Part shown: piece by piece, positions 1 to 7,801 of the stretch | Layout: the number at the start of each line of letters is the position of its first letter | Numbering within the stretch: the stretch's first letter is position 1 | NCBI RefSeq assembly: GCF_002435945.1 | Contig: NZ_DIXC01000082.1 | Coordinates: 1-10,155, forward strand | Length of the DNA stretch: 10,155 bases | Direction of reading: 5' to 3' | Source: Mesotoga sp. UBA6090 | Lineage (GTDB): Bacteria > Thermotogota > Thermotogae > Petrotogales > Kosmotogaceae | The notes under the pieces: generated by a model | Seen by the model: only the letters and a program-made list of their open reading frames with translations | What the model was told of the DNA's origin: nothing | The model's database searches: none | Position numbers and translations under genes: made by a program

Positions 1-418
1 TTTCTCTTATCCAGCTTTGTTGTGAGATTATTCCTAATGGTCTTCCTTCTTCTGTGACTGCCAGTGTTGTATGGAGCATTATTCCATGTGAGTTTTTTTC
101 ATCCAGGTAGCCCAACCCTTTAGTGTTTTTATGTCTTGTGAAGTCAAGCGATGTCGTATCTTGAACGGCAAGTATGGTATCGTGTTCCTTTACCCTCTCC
201 ACTGTCTTGTTTGTGTGCGATCTAAGTATCTCTTCTCTTGTTATTTTCGGATTGCTCATGAATCTGTATGCGCTCTTTGTTTCAGACCAGCCTTCAAAGC
301 TTTCCGGAATGCTGTTTTCACTGTTTCTCACAAAAGCCTCTGAGATACTCTTCAATCTCTTGTTCAACCTCTTGTCACCAAAATCGCTTTCTTCAAACTC
401 ATCACTTATCCCAACCAT
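1..418 (-). CDS. IS4-family transposase (Tn5-like), N-terminal part, cut by window edge
   Basis: This gene encodes a DDE transposase of the IS4 family, which cuts and pastes its own insertion sequence. I translated it by hand from ATG 418; 139 residues are open to the window edge. The N-terminus (residues ~5-55) has the Tn5-type DNA-binding domain pattern: FGDKRLNKRL, then a GW-ETK-AYRF block. Residues 83-93 read LAVQDTTSLDF, matching the strand that carries the first catalytic aspartate of Tn5 (D97); here that is D87. The stretch LHTTLAVT-EG-PLGI at 115-131 is also typical. The start is supported by GGAGGTGAT just upstream. An in-frame ATG at 433 lies 5 codons earlier, but the ribosome binding site falls inside its codons. 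The remaining catalytic residues lie outside the window, so intactness cannot be judged. Confidence 0.88.
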   Translation of the reverse strand, partial: MVGISDEFEESDFGDKRLNKRLKSISEAFVRNSENSIPESFEGWSETKSAYRFMSNPKITREEILRSHTNKTVERVKEHDTILAVQDTTSLDFTRHKNTKGLGYLDEKNSHGIMLHTTLAVTEEGRPLGIISQQSWIRE

Positions 419-485
419 TGAGATCACCTCCATACCGCATTAAAAGAAGAATTCACTATATTAGACAATCTATGCTCTTAATCTA

Positions 486-1205
486 TCACTTCGCTTGCCT
501 TTTCTCCAATACTTGTGGGTAATGATGAGCTTCGTGGGGGGGTTTTTCTTTATCAAAACCATCTCCCCACGTGTCTCCCAATATGAAGACGCCGCCCTCA
601 ACACAAATTAGCTCATCACCGTTTTTCGAGGTTATGCTTTTTGTCGGCGGTTCGCTGCCGGTTTTCTGCGGGGTTAAGTTAGAGTCATGTTTGGGTGAGG
701 TTGCTCTCTTACTATCTTGATCACTTTCGATTACTAATCTGAGGTTTACGGAATCAAATCCCAGTGCCGCTATTATGAAATTCACAAGATTGTTCTTTTC
801 TGAAACATTGAAACTCTGGTGCTGTCTGAGCGCAAGGGGTAGTTCCTTCACAGTTAGGTTCTCAATAATCGTGAATACTCTACCACCTTGCTTTCTTCCG
901 CTTATTATTTCATTATGGAAAGTGTTCCATTCATACTTGACCCATTTCGAGTTCAGATTTTCTTTGCTCGTTCCAACAACTACCATTACCCGGGCTTGGT
1001 CGAGTGCCTCTTCAATTACTTCCTTGTAGTCGGATTCTCCTAATTGCTCCAAAGAAATACTGCTCATGAAGACCTTTATCGAATTCGCTTCAAGTAATTC
1101 GTAAAGCTCCTTCGCAAGATGCCAGTCTCTTGTGTATCCACCTTTTCCATCTGAAACCTTGCACGATATGAATACCTGCCAGTCCTTTGAAGAATCTCGA
1201 GTCAT
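486..1205 (-). CDS. TIR-domain protein with truncated FGE-sulfatase domain; gene interrupted by an insertion sequence
   Basis: The reading frame has 239 residues. Residues ~8-150 form a TIR domain: strand DWQVFISC, an FMSSISLEQLG block with E53 at the place of the catalytic glutamate of NAD-cleaving TIR domains (SARM1 LEAG motif), then a buried MVVVGTS strand and WVKYEW. A polar linker (~155-198) follows. Residues ~200-225 read ICVEGGVFILGDTWGDGF then KEKPPHE, the opening of an FGE-sulfatase (SUMF1-like) domain that normally runs over 200 residues. At residue 226 (positions 530-528) the host gene meets the insertion sequence; HHYPQVLEKRQAK and the stop are element-encoded. ATG 1205 follows AAGGAG at a good distance. 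The intact gene was probably a TIR-FGE fusion, perhaps in signalling or defence. The TIR part may still be made; FGE function must be lost. Confidence 0.85.
   Translation of the reverse strand: MTRDSSKDWQVFISCKVSDGKGGYTRDWHLAKELYELLEANSIKVFMSSISLEQLGESDYKEVIEEALDQARVMVVVGTSKENLNSKWVKYEWNTFHNEIISGRKQGGRVFTIIENLTVKELPLALRQHQSFNVSEKNNLVNFIIAALGFDSVNLRLVIESDQDSKRATSPKHDSNLTPQKTGSEPPTKSITSKNGDELICVEGGVFILGDTWGDGFDKEKPPHEAHHYPQVLEKRQAK
511..529 (-). repeat. terminal end (candidate inverted repeat) of the IS50-like element
   Basis: This 19-bp sequence sits at the insertion boundary and resembles the IS50 outer end (13/19 identical by eye). It lies about 93 bp upstream of the transposase start, read on the minus strand. 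The partner repeat at the far end is not in the window, so the inverted-repeat relationship is inferred. Confidence 0.65.
530..538. repeat. candidate 9-bp target-site duplication copy beside the insertion sequence
   Basis: The bases CTTCGTGGG lie directly next to the element's end. IS50-group elements generally duplicate 9 bp of target. The second copy would lie beyond the left edge, so this is a prediction and not an observed repeat. Confidence 0.35.
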
Positions 1206-1316
1206 ATCCTCACTCCTTGCTTTCCTGGCTTGCTATCTTTCTCTCCGGCAATTCTCTGTCATTCTCACGTTAACCGGATCTTCGATAGACTATAATTTAG
1301 ATGTTCGATATCGTTC

Positions 1317-1322
1317 ATTATA
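1317..1322 (-). promoter_or_regulatory. weak candidate -10 element for the TIR gene
   Basis: The minus strand reads TATAAT here, about 110 bp upstream of the TIR gene start. No good -35 box is seen at 16-18 bp. A small palindrome, CGATATCG (1306-1313), lies just downstream, near where transcription would begin. The site fits by position, but the call rests on a single hexamer. Confidence 0.3.
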
Positions 1323-2190
1323 CAATTTGTCATCTCTATCCCGATTCAGTTAACAGTGTTCACACACTAGCTATTGAAGAGATCCCTTCTTCGTTCAGCC
1401 TTAAGAAAATACTTAGTCTAGACTCAACTATTACAGTAATAAATCTGAAAATAGCTAGACAAGCGGAGAAATCAGAAGAGAACCAGACGAACTTCCACTA
1501 CAAAATCTGATTTGCCCCAATGGAATTGAATGCAAGAGTCCCCGGCGGATCAAACAAGGGATTCTAGTAGTGACAGCGGGAATGATATGAGCAGAAAGAA
1601 TAAATCTTTGCTCGTTTTTGCACTTGCATTCACAAACGAAGAAAAACCCGTTTTTCTCGCTTGCTGATGCAATCCTTCTGTTTCGACTGCCATTTGACTT
1701 TTTTCAAAACTCTCAAACTGCAGATAAAATTGAATTCAGCTTCACCAGATACAGCCCTATTCGAGATACACAAAAGGCCTTCTTCTCAATTGATAAAATT
1801 GCCAATTGCTGAAGAGAGAATTTGTACTTCCGAAAGCGTTTTCTCTTATACTGTTCTCTTTTGTTCATAAGGTATTCCAAAACCGGAAATCAGTTCTGAC
1901 TAATATTTTACTTACAGAATTCTGATCACCAAGAGCTCTTTGCAGACTAGGTCCTTAATATTGATCTCCCAAAAAGCAATCTAATTTGAAGTACCCATTA
2001 ATGTAAGCTTGACGCGAATAGTCTTGGGGAGAGAACTCCTCGTTGTTCTTGGGTTATAGATTTAAGCATTACTTACAATCATCGTCAAAGAAGAATTCTG
2101 CAGTCAATAATCCGCAATAATTTTCCCTTTTGAAAGCACGTTGATCATTTGTTGGAGAGTACGATTGACTTCTTCTGCATTCTAAAATGT

Positions 2191-2218
2191 TTGCTTTCAC
2201 ATGAAGAAATAGTATAAT
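2191..2218 (+). promoter_or_regulatory. candidate sigma-70-type promoter for the vWA/tubulin operon
   Basis: TTGCTT (2191-2196) and a perfect TATAAT (2213-2218) are separated by 16 bp. Transcription would start near 2225, giving a leader of roughly 230 nt before the vWA start. A TTGACT at 2294-2299 lies closer to the gene but has no matching -10 box. Confidence 0.45.
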
Positions 2219-2452
2219 AACATAAACAAGTTTTAGTCGTCCTCAGATTAACTCCTCTTCCTCAGAATAAGATATTCGTTTTGCATAAAGGAATTGACTT
2301 ATTGGGGGTATGGATGTTGTCGATTATCTGTTATCAATCGGACGAACTACTCATTAAGGAAAAGCGCCTACTTAGCTTTTGTCACCCTCTGAAGCATTGT
2401 CATTGTGTTACGAAAGAAAACAGACATCTTTTCTCGGTTGGAGCGTGATTTC

Positions 2453-4936
2453 ATGAAAATGAAACCATTTGTGTTTTTCATGCTCTTACTTACCATTTTG
2501 TGCTCTGAATCTTCATTGCTGGGTCAGGTTATGACTGTTACTCAACAAAAGCCTCTGGCTTTAGTTACAATAGTCGACAATTCAGGCTCCATGGACTGGG
2601 ACAATCGAGACCCCGAAAACATAAGATTCAAGGGGATGGAGTTTTTAATTGGAAGACTACAGGATCAAGAAGCCTTTTCTTATGTAAGTTTCGATACAAA
2701 CGCAGATATTGTCATACCCATAACGGAGGTTACCAACAGCAATAGAACTCGGCTTGTTCAGGATGCTTATAGGATTCCTGGAGATCGTGACTGGACGAAC
2801 TACACCGATGGATTCATAAAGGGTCTGCAGGTTTCTTTGGAAGCAAAGGAAAGAGGATTCTTTCCCGTAGTTCTGTTTCTTACTGATGGAGAGCTGAATG
2901 TCTCGGCTATCGATGAAGAAGACCTCGATGAACTGGAGAAGCTTGTCAAAGACGTAATTCCTCAGTTCTTGAAGGAAGGAATTCCGATTTTCACGATTGG
3001 GCTGGGCGACTTCAAGAAGGAGATCTTGATAAACATCTCGGACGCTGCAAAGCTTTTCGAGAACTCAAATCAGTTTTACGAGGTCGTCGATGGAAGCGAG
3101 ATCCCCTTTGTCATGAACGACATTCTTTCCGTTATTAGAGGCGAGGAGACGTATCAAAGCTACTCGATTTCATCTGGGAAGTCAGAGACGACTTTCGAGA
3201 TTAGCCCCAATACTCGAAAAATGTCCGTCGAACTCACCTCTCTCGATGAATACATAGACGTAAGCATTTACGATCCAGAAGGAAATGCTCTGACAACAAA
3301 GCCTGAGGAATCCTTTGCCTTTCTGAAGTGGGTTGTTGAGAATCCCAAGTCAGGTACCTGGAGAGTAGTCATAGATTCAACAACAACTTCCAAGATCGCC
3401 ATTTCCCTTGAACAGGAGTACAGCGTTGAGCTGCTGGTTGACAGATACATCCCGATCGGCAATACATCGGAAGCCCTTGTCAAGCTTACAAAAACCGATC
3501 AGACCCTTATTGTTCCCGGGAAGAAATTGTCTGTTGACGGTAAGGAACTGGACGTAAAGACAATCAAAGGATTCTTGACCGTACAGGGAGCCGGGATAGA
3601 TACCATTGTTGATTTGAAATGGGATGGCTCGAATCTCGTTGGAACCGTCCCGAAGGTTTCGAAGGCAGGAATTCCAAAGATATATGGAGAGGTTCTCATA
3701 GAATGCGGCGATAAAAAGGACAGTGTCACAGTTGAACTTGCTGTTCCGCAAAAGACTGCGCGTGTAATAAGCGCAGAAATCGTCAAACTTGAAGCAAGTC
3801 CTTCCAAGGGAGCAGTTCGTAACAGCGAAGTAATCGTAAGCGCTAAGGCTAAGAATGCTGTCCTAGATTCTGTAGAGGTTCAGATTTTCTTTCCGGATGG
3901 CCGGACTGAAGTACATAAGTTCACAAGGGATTCTGACTCTCTCTTCAAGGTCGCATTTGTTCCACCCATCGAAGGTAAATACATGATTTACCCGGTGCCG
4001 ACTGAGGATTTCGTTTTCTCAAGTGCTTCGCGTGAGATAGTTGTTCAGGGACCTTACATGACTCTCAAACGAAAAGAACTTGTTATTAGAGGTGCCTTCC
4101 CCAACAGAGATTACTGGGTCGATACGCCTATGATAACGGAGTTCTATGAGCCAGACGACCCAGAAGTGGTCATCACAGCCGATGAGAACGGTGCTTTTCT
4201 TATTGAAACGCCGGGAAATGTAGCTCTCATGCCGGAGAAAAGCGAGACTTCTCTGAAGTTCCTTGTTTCGCTAGAAGAACGCTTTTCGTCAGTTGACAAG
4301 ATTCTCAGAAAGAGAAGAGAGGGTCTCGTCACCATAAGTGATGTTTCTGGCACTTTGAAACCTTCAGAAGAATCAATAGCGATTAGGGTCATAGCACCGC
4401 TTCCAGCTGTGGAAGCTGCCATTGCTTCGGCCATAGTGGCACTCATATTCCTGATTCCGGCTCTCGCCAGAAAAAAGCGGCAGATCCCGGCAGGCCGCAT
4501 ACTAAAGCTTGATGAACTAAATGAAACAACATTTGGTAGAGCCTCCGACGTGCGCTATAGATTCGAACAGAGCAATTTTCCGCTCCATGGTTTCACGATT
4601 TTTCATGCAAAACCTGAAGAAGAGAATGATCCATTCTCGACCGGAGAGGAATGGGTGATAAAGTCTGACGATGCTGCAGGAACAATATTCGTCGATGAAT
4701 ACCCGTTGGCTATTGGGGAATCGGCTAGGCTCAATGACGGTTCTCGCATTTCCGTGAGGAAAGGACGAAAGAATCTCTTCGCCTTCTCCTTCGAAACGAG
4801 AGAGGATCAAGCTGTCCTTCACGTTAGAAGCACGAAGTATAGATTGAACAAAGCAGCTGTAGCTTCTACCTTTTTCTCCATAATATGTATCTTGACGATT
4901 CTTTGGTGGACAATAATCCAAAAATTTGGAATATAG
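2453..4936 (+). CDS. membrane-anchored von Willebrand A domain protein with FHA-like cytoplasmic domain
   Basis: The protein has 827 residues from ATG 2453, chosen because GGAG lies 9 nt upstream and the frame then opens with a signal peptide (MKMKPFVFFMLLLTILCSES); a GTG 16 codons earlier has no ribosome binding site. Residues ~35-230 are a vWA domain with a complete metal-binding (MIDAS) pattern: DNSGS at D42/S44/S46, a Thr at 115 or 118, and D145 in LTDGE. Beta-rich regions follow (~235-320 with ENPKSGTWRVVI, then ~325-545), resembling the Ig- or galactose-binding-like modules of surface proteins. A transmembrane helix (~652-672) is followed by KKRQ, so the vWA part should lie outside the cytoplasm. 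Residues ~680-785 carry TFGR and GTIFVDEYPL...LNDGSRISV, which resembles a degenerate FHA domain. A second transmembrane helix is at ~801-823. The gene lies 14 nt upstream of the tubulin-like gene and is probably cotranscribed with it. Confidence 0.85.
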   Translation: MKMKPFVFFMLLLTILCSESSLLGQVMTVTQQKPLALVTIVDNSGSMDWDNRDPENIRFKGMEFLIGRLQDQEAFSYVSFDTNADIVIPITEVTNSNRTRLVQDAYRIPGDRDWTNYTDGFIKGLQVSLEAKERGFFPVVLFLTDGELNVSAIDEEDLDELEKLVKDVIPQFLKEGIPIFTIGLGDFKKEILINISDAAKLFENSNQFYEVVDGSEIPFVMNDILSVIRGEETYQSYSISSGKSETTFEISPNTRKMSVELTSLDEYIDVSIYDPEGNALTTKPEESFAFLKWVVENPKSGTWRVVIDSTTTSKIAISLEQEYSVELLVDRYIPIGNTSEALVKLTKTDQTLIVPGKKLSVDGKELDVKTIKGFLTVQGAGIDTIVDLKWDGSNLVGTVPKVSKAGIPKIYGEVLIECGDKKDSVTVELAVPQKTARVISAEIVKLEASPSKGAVRNSEVIVSAKAKNAVLDSVEVQIFFPDGRTEVHKFTRDSDSLFKVAFVPPIEGKYMIYPVPTEDFVFSSASREIVVQGPYMTLKRKELVIRGAFPNRDYWVDTPMITEFYEPDDPEVVITADENGAFLIETPGNVALMPEKSETSLKFLVSLEERFSSVDKILRKRREGLVTISDVSGTLKPSEESIAIRVIAPLPAVEAAIASAIVALIFLIPALARKKRQIPAGRILKLDELNETTFGRASDVRYRFEQSNFPLHGFTIFHAKPEEENDPFSTGEEWVIKSDDAAGTIFVDEYPLAIGESARLNDGSRISVRKGRKNLFAFSFETREDQAVLHVRSTKYRLNKAAVASTFFSIICILTILWWTIIQKFGI

Positions 4937-4950
4937 AGGGAGGGATTTCC

Positions 4951-7749
4951 GTGGCAAAGCACAAGACACCCACTATTGTCTTCGGACTTGGTGGTTTCGG
5001 AGTTCAAGTAATCGAGAAGATACTCAAGTTCGAAGAAGAAAGAGGTCGAAGCGACAACATTAGAATTCAGGCATTCGACACCGAAGCAAATCTAAAGTCC
5101 CCTGCGGTAAGGAACATCGAAGTTATGAGATTTCCACCGAGCATGAAAGTCTTTCTAAGAGAAAGATTCATACCGAATAACAATTGGTTTCCTTCATTGG
5201 ACGGGGAGTACAAACGTTTCTTCGATGATGTGCTTGGAAAAGACCAGGATTCCATAAGGGCAGCTCAACAGACAAGAGTATTCGGCAGATTTGCATTTCA
5301 TTACAACTTCAACTCAATATACCAAAAAGTATTCCATGCCTTTCAAGGATTCGAGGGAACGAAAGACAGAATCGACGTATTCGTTGCCGTCGGCCTGGCA
5401 GGAGGAACTGGAAGCGGCATGTTTCTTGATTTCTTGGCCCTGGTTAGGCACATTGCGGCAAACTTGCAGCTTGCGGCCATGGAAATGCATTTGATAATGA
5501 CCCTGGGGGATATTGTCTACGCCCAAGAAGGCGATGCGGCTCTGAAAAGAGTTTTAGACGCGAACTCTTATGCCGCTTTGAAGGAACTCAATTATTTCGT
5601 CCAAGACACTAGACAGTTCAGATTTGAAGTGAAAGACGCAAAACAGACTATTCCCCTTTCAAGGGCCGAATCCTCACCTGCAGACTATGCACACCTGCTA
5701 ACATACAGCAACCATAAGGGCTTTGCATATTCCAACAGAGAAGAACAAGCGGCAATGACGGCAAAGTTTGTAGTATCACTTACAAATGACAACATCATGC
5801 CCAGTTTGAGAAACATCCGAAATCTGGAAATAGATGAGAAGACCGGTTTCAAGCAGTTCATTCTGTCTTTTGGTCTCGGATCGCTCGTGATAGATGTAAA
5901 TGAAGCGCCGCTTTTCGCAGCCCAGCGGATTTTCCAGTCACTTCTTAAGGAGAAACTGCAAAATCCAGAAGGGGAAAAGATACGTGGGGAGTTGTTCGAG
6001 AAACTACAAAGAGTTTTATCCGGTGTCAGTTCGAAACTCATAGGCGGGGTGGAAAAACCCATTCTGAAAAACCTTTCGCCATTAGTTAGTCAAAAGTGGA
6101 TACTCGGTCTTAGTATCGATCGCGTAGATGACAATACGCTCGAGTCTCTTCTCCGCAGAATGCTTACCGACAACGATTCATCTCCTGCAATCAGGGACTA
6201 CAGAAACGTCATAGAGAAATACCTGGATAGGTTTGCAAGAGGGGATATTGGAATAGTTCCTCTTGCTTCTGAAGTCAAAGCTCAAATATCTGAGGCAAAA
6301 ACAATTCTCACTGAATTCATGAGGAATTCTGTCAAATCTATCGGTGGGCTTACTCAAATGAAGGATTTCGTTGAGTTGACAAACGTGGTATACAATAACC
6401 TTGTTTCAAATCTAGATAGAGCTCTTACCGAGATCTCTACACAGAAGAAGGATTGGAATACGAGAGTTGACGGTTATGACGCTCAACTGAAAGAATTAGT
6501 AAACGATTCGATCGATGATTTAGCTTTTATGGTCAGCAAGAAGGGAAAACAAGACCGTCTCAATTCCGCGGACCAGCTTCTCTTCGCTCTGGCAAAATGG
6601 ACCGATTTTTCGTTGAGAGAATCTCTGATTAGGAAGTCAATAGAATGGCTTCATGAGCAGTTTGACAATGTAAGAATTTCGGGGGATCTTATCGGATCGG
6701 TCAATGAGCTTCTCTCGAAGAAGGAACTGGAAATCGTAAATATTGCAAGTGATGAAGTAACGCAAAGAACCTGTGAGGAACATGTCTTTTCTAAGAAGAT
6801 GATCCTCGAGATGGTAGATAGGATAATGAGTAAAGGCGTCGAAATGATAAATGACATTATGGACGGTCAGAAATATAGACTGGAGGAAATAATCAAGACC
6901 ATTCCTGATGCAATAGAAAGGAATACTTGGATCAACTCCGAGATTGTAATTGAAGAACTCAGGAGGTTCTACGACTCTATTCACGAAGTCATAAGAACAC
7001 GTTCTACAGAGCTAAACAGCATCCTCGTTGAGGGATTCGACCAGAAAGAGGTAGAAAACATATTCAGTCTGAAAGAACTTGAAAAAATCTCCGAAGCTTT
7101 CTTCACTTACACAAATCTACCAACAAAAACTCTAACCCAGTTGATAAGCGATCTACCAGAGTCTGTGAAAGTGAAACTCAAGAAGACCGGAGCCTACAAC
7201 AACATGGAAGAATGGATAGATACCGGAATAACGAAAAAGCCCAACCTCACCAGGATAAGTATGTATGTTGGATTGTCGAGCGATCAGGTTTTGTTAAACA
7301 ACATGAGAGAGAATTACGAAAGTGCTATTGAGGAAAGACCCCTTCACGTTTTCAATAATCTCGATGTGGAAAAGATGCGAGAGCTGAACGGCAAGTCCTC
7401 CTTGACCTTCGTCGATCAAGAAAAGCTTTACCGCACGGCGTTGGCCGCTGGAATCATAAGGAAGGAGAAAAGCTACCACTATTTGGCTGGCGAAAATGAA
7501 CCTATTACCAAAATCGTTGATGGCAAGAAAGTCTGGGCAAAGAAATACATAGTACAGCTTCTGAACGAAGATGAGCGACTAAGAGACAGTGTTATTAACG
7601 GAATAAGAAGTCTGATAAAGGAAACTGAAATTGCTCGCCTTACCGAAATATTCTTCAAAAAATCCCGAAGTGGGCTGACAGAAGTTCGTGACGACATTGA
7701 GGTTGAACTCTTCAGAAAAGATCTCACTGATAGAGGAGTAAACATCTGA
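4951..7749 (+). CDS. tubulin/FtsZ-superfamily GTP-binding protein (Tubulin_2-like)
   Basis: The protein has 932 residues from GTG 4951, chosen because GGGAGG (4938-4943) sits 7 nt before it and the GTPase fold starts at once; an upstream ATG at 4885 overlaps the vWA gene and adds 22 unrelated residues. The N-terminus reads TPTIVFGLGGFGVQV (glycine-rich loop at 12-17). FDTEANL follows (D43), comparable to the DTD-like loop of FtsZ. VAVGLAGGTGSGM has the tubulin/FtsZ signature GGTGSG at 151-156. This combination identifies a Tubulin_2/FtsZ-like GTPase. The rest, from about residue 320 to the end, is long and mostly helical, charged and without a motif I recognise; it is much larger than the C-terminus of FtsZ. 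No membrane segment is seen, so it should be cytoplasmic. Pairing with a vWA gene is known for this family, for which a membrane-remodelling role has been proposed but not established. Confidence 0.88.
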   Translation: MAKHKTPTIVFGLGGFGVQVIEKILKFEEERGRSDNIRIQAFDTEANLKSPAVRNIEVMRFPPSMKVFLRERFIPNNNWFPSLDGEYKRFFDDVLGKDQDSIRAAQQTRVFGRFAFHYNFNSIYQKVFHAFQGFEGTKDRIDVFVAVGLAGGTGSGMFLDFLALVRHIAANLQLAAMEMHLIMTLGDIVYAQEGDAALKRVLDANSYAALKELNYFVQDTRQFRFEVKDAKQTIPLSRAESSPADYAHLLTYSNHKGFAYSNREEQAAMTAKFVVSLTNDNIMPSLRNIRNLEIDEKTGFKQFILSFGLGSLVIDVNEAPLFAAQRIFQSLLKEKLQNPEGEKIRGELFEKLQRVLSGVSSKLIGGVEKPILKNLSPLVSQKWILGLSIDRVDDNTLESLLRRMLTDNDSSPAIRDYRNVIEKYLDRFARGDIGIVPLASEVKAQISEAKTILTEFMRNSVKSIGGLTQMKDFVELTNVVYNNLVSNLDRALTEISTQKKDWNTRVDGYDAQLKELVNDSIDDLAFMVSKKGKQDRLNSADQLLFALAKWTDFSLRESLIRKSIEWLHEQFDNVRISGDLIGSVNELLSKKELEIVNIASDEVTQRTCEEHVFSKKMILEMVDRIMSKGVEMINDIMDGQKYRLEEIIKTIPDAIERNTWINSEIVIEELRRFYDSIHEVIRTRSTELNSILVEGFDQKEVENIFSLKELEKISEAFFTYTNLPTKTLTQLISDLPESVKVKLKKTGAYNNMEEWIDTGITKKPNLTRISMYVGLSSDQVLLNNMRENYESAIEERPLHVFNNLDVEKMRELNGKSSLTFVDQEKLYRTALAAGIIRKEKSYHYLAGENEPITKIVDGKKVWAKKYIVQLLNEDERLRDSVINGIRSLIKETEIARLTEIFFKKSRSGLTEVRDDIEVELFRKDLTDRGVNI

Positions 7750-7755
7750 GATCGA

Positions 7756-7789
7756 AGGGCGGCCAGAAGTATTTCTGGCCGCTCTCTTT
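7756..7789 (+). terminator. strong hairpin with short T-rich tail after the tubulin-like gene
   Basis: The inverted repeat GCGGCCAGAA (7759-7768) and TTCTGGCCGC (7773-7782) gives a perfect 10-bp stem with a 4-nt loop. It extends outward by three more pairs, one of them G-T. The tail CTCTTT is short, so termination may be partial. It starts 6 nt after the tubulin stop codon and ends 6 nt before the next gene's GGAG, so it could act as an attenuator separating expression levels within one operon. Confidence 0.75.
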
Positions 7790-7801
7790 ATGGAGATTCA
7801 T

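Larger units (their letters stand above)
1..529 (-). mobile_element. IS4-family (IS50/Tn5-like group) insertion sequence, transposase-start end, partial
   Basis: The stretch holds the 5' part of a Tn5-like transposase gene and, upstream of it, a terminal sequence. On the minus strand positions 529-511 read CTCATCATTACCCACAAGT. This matches the 19-bp outer end of IS50 as I remember it (CTGACTCTTATACACAAGT) at 13 of 19 positions, including the ACAAGT at its inner side. The boundary at 529/530 is also where the neighbouring TIR/FGE reading frame stops resembling its family, so two independent signs place the edge there. The other end of the element lies outside the window. IS50 relatives usually make 9-bp target duplications; the candidate copy here would be 530-538. 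Confidence 0.8.
1206..2452. other. long stretch without a recognisable gene (about 1.2 kb)
   Basis: I read both strands for open frames with a ribosome binding site and found none that convinces. The longest open frames are under 75 codons, lack a ribosome binding site and read as low-complexity S/F/L-rich sequence typical of shadow frames. A 26-codon frame at ~1587 with a hydrophobic start has no good ribosome binding site. The stretch carries the divergent upstream regions of the minus-strand TIR gene and the plus-strand vWA gene. It could include decayed sequence or an unrecognised RNA, but nothing in it supports a specific call beyond the promoter candidates listed. Confidence 0.6.

Noticed and set aside
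536..542. Run of seven G (C on the coding strand) in the TIR/FGE gene as a possible slippage site
   Set aside because: The frame across it gives the expected KPPHE family sequence, so no shift is needed; the break is explained by the insertion sequence.
1587..1667. A 26-codon plus-strand frame starting MSRKNKSLLVFALAF, like a signal peptide
   Set aside because: It has no convincing ribosome binding site, stops quickly, and nothing recognisable continues in any frame.
1915..1924. Palindrome CAGAATTCTG in the gene-free stretch
   Set aside because: Ten bases with no repeat array, no flanking promoter and no extension; expected by chance.
2294..2299. TTGACT as a -35 box for a closer vWA promoter
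   Set aside because: No -10-like hexamer lies 15-19 bp downstream; the nearest, GATTAT, is 22 bp away.
4885..4950. Earlier ATG start for the tubulin-like gene, overlapping the vWA gene
   Set aside because: It has no ribosome binding site, and the extra residues precede the fold; the GTG at 4951 has a good site and fits the family start.
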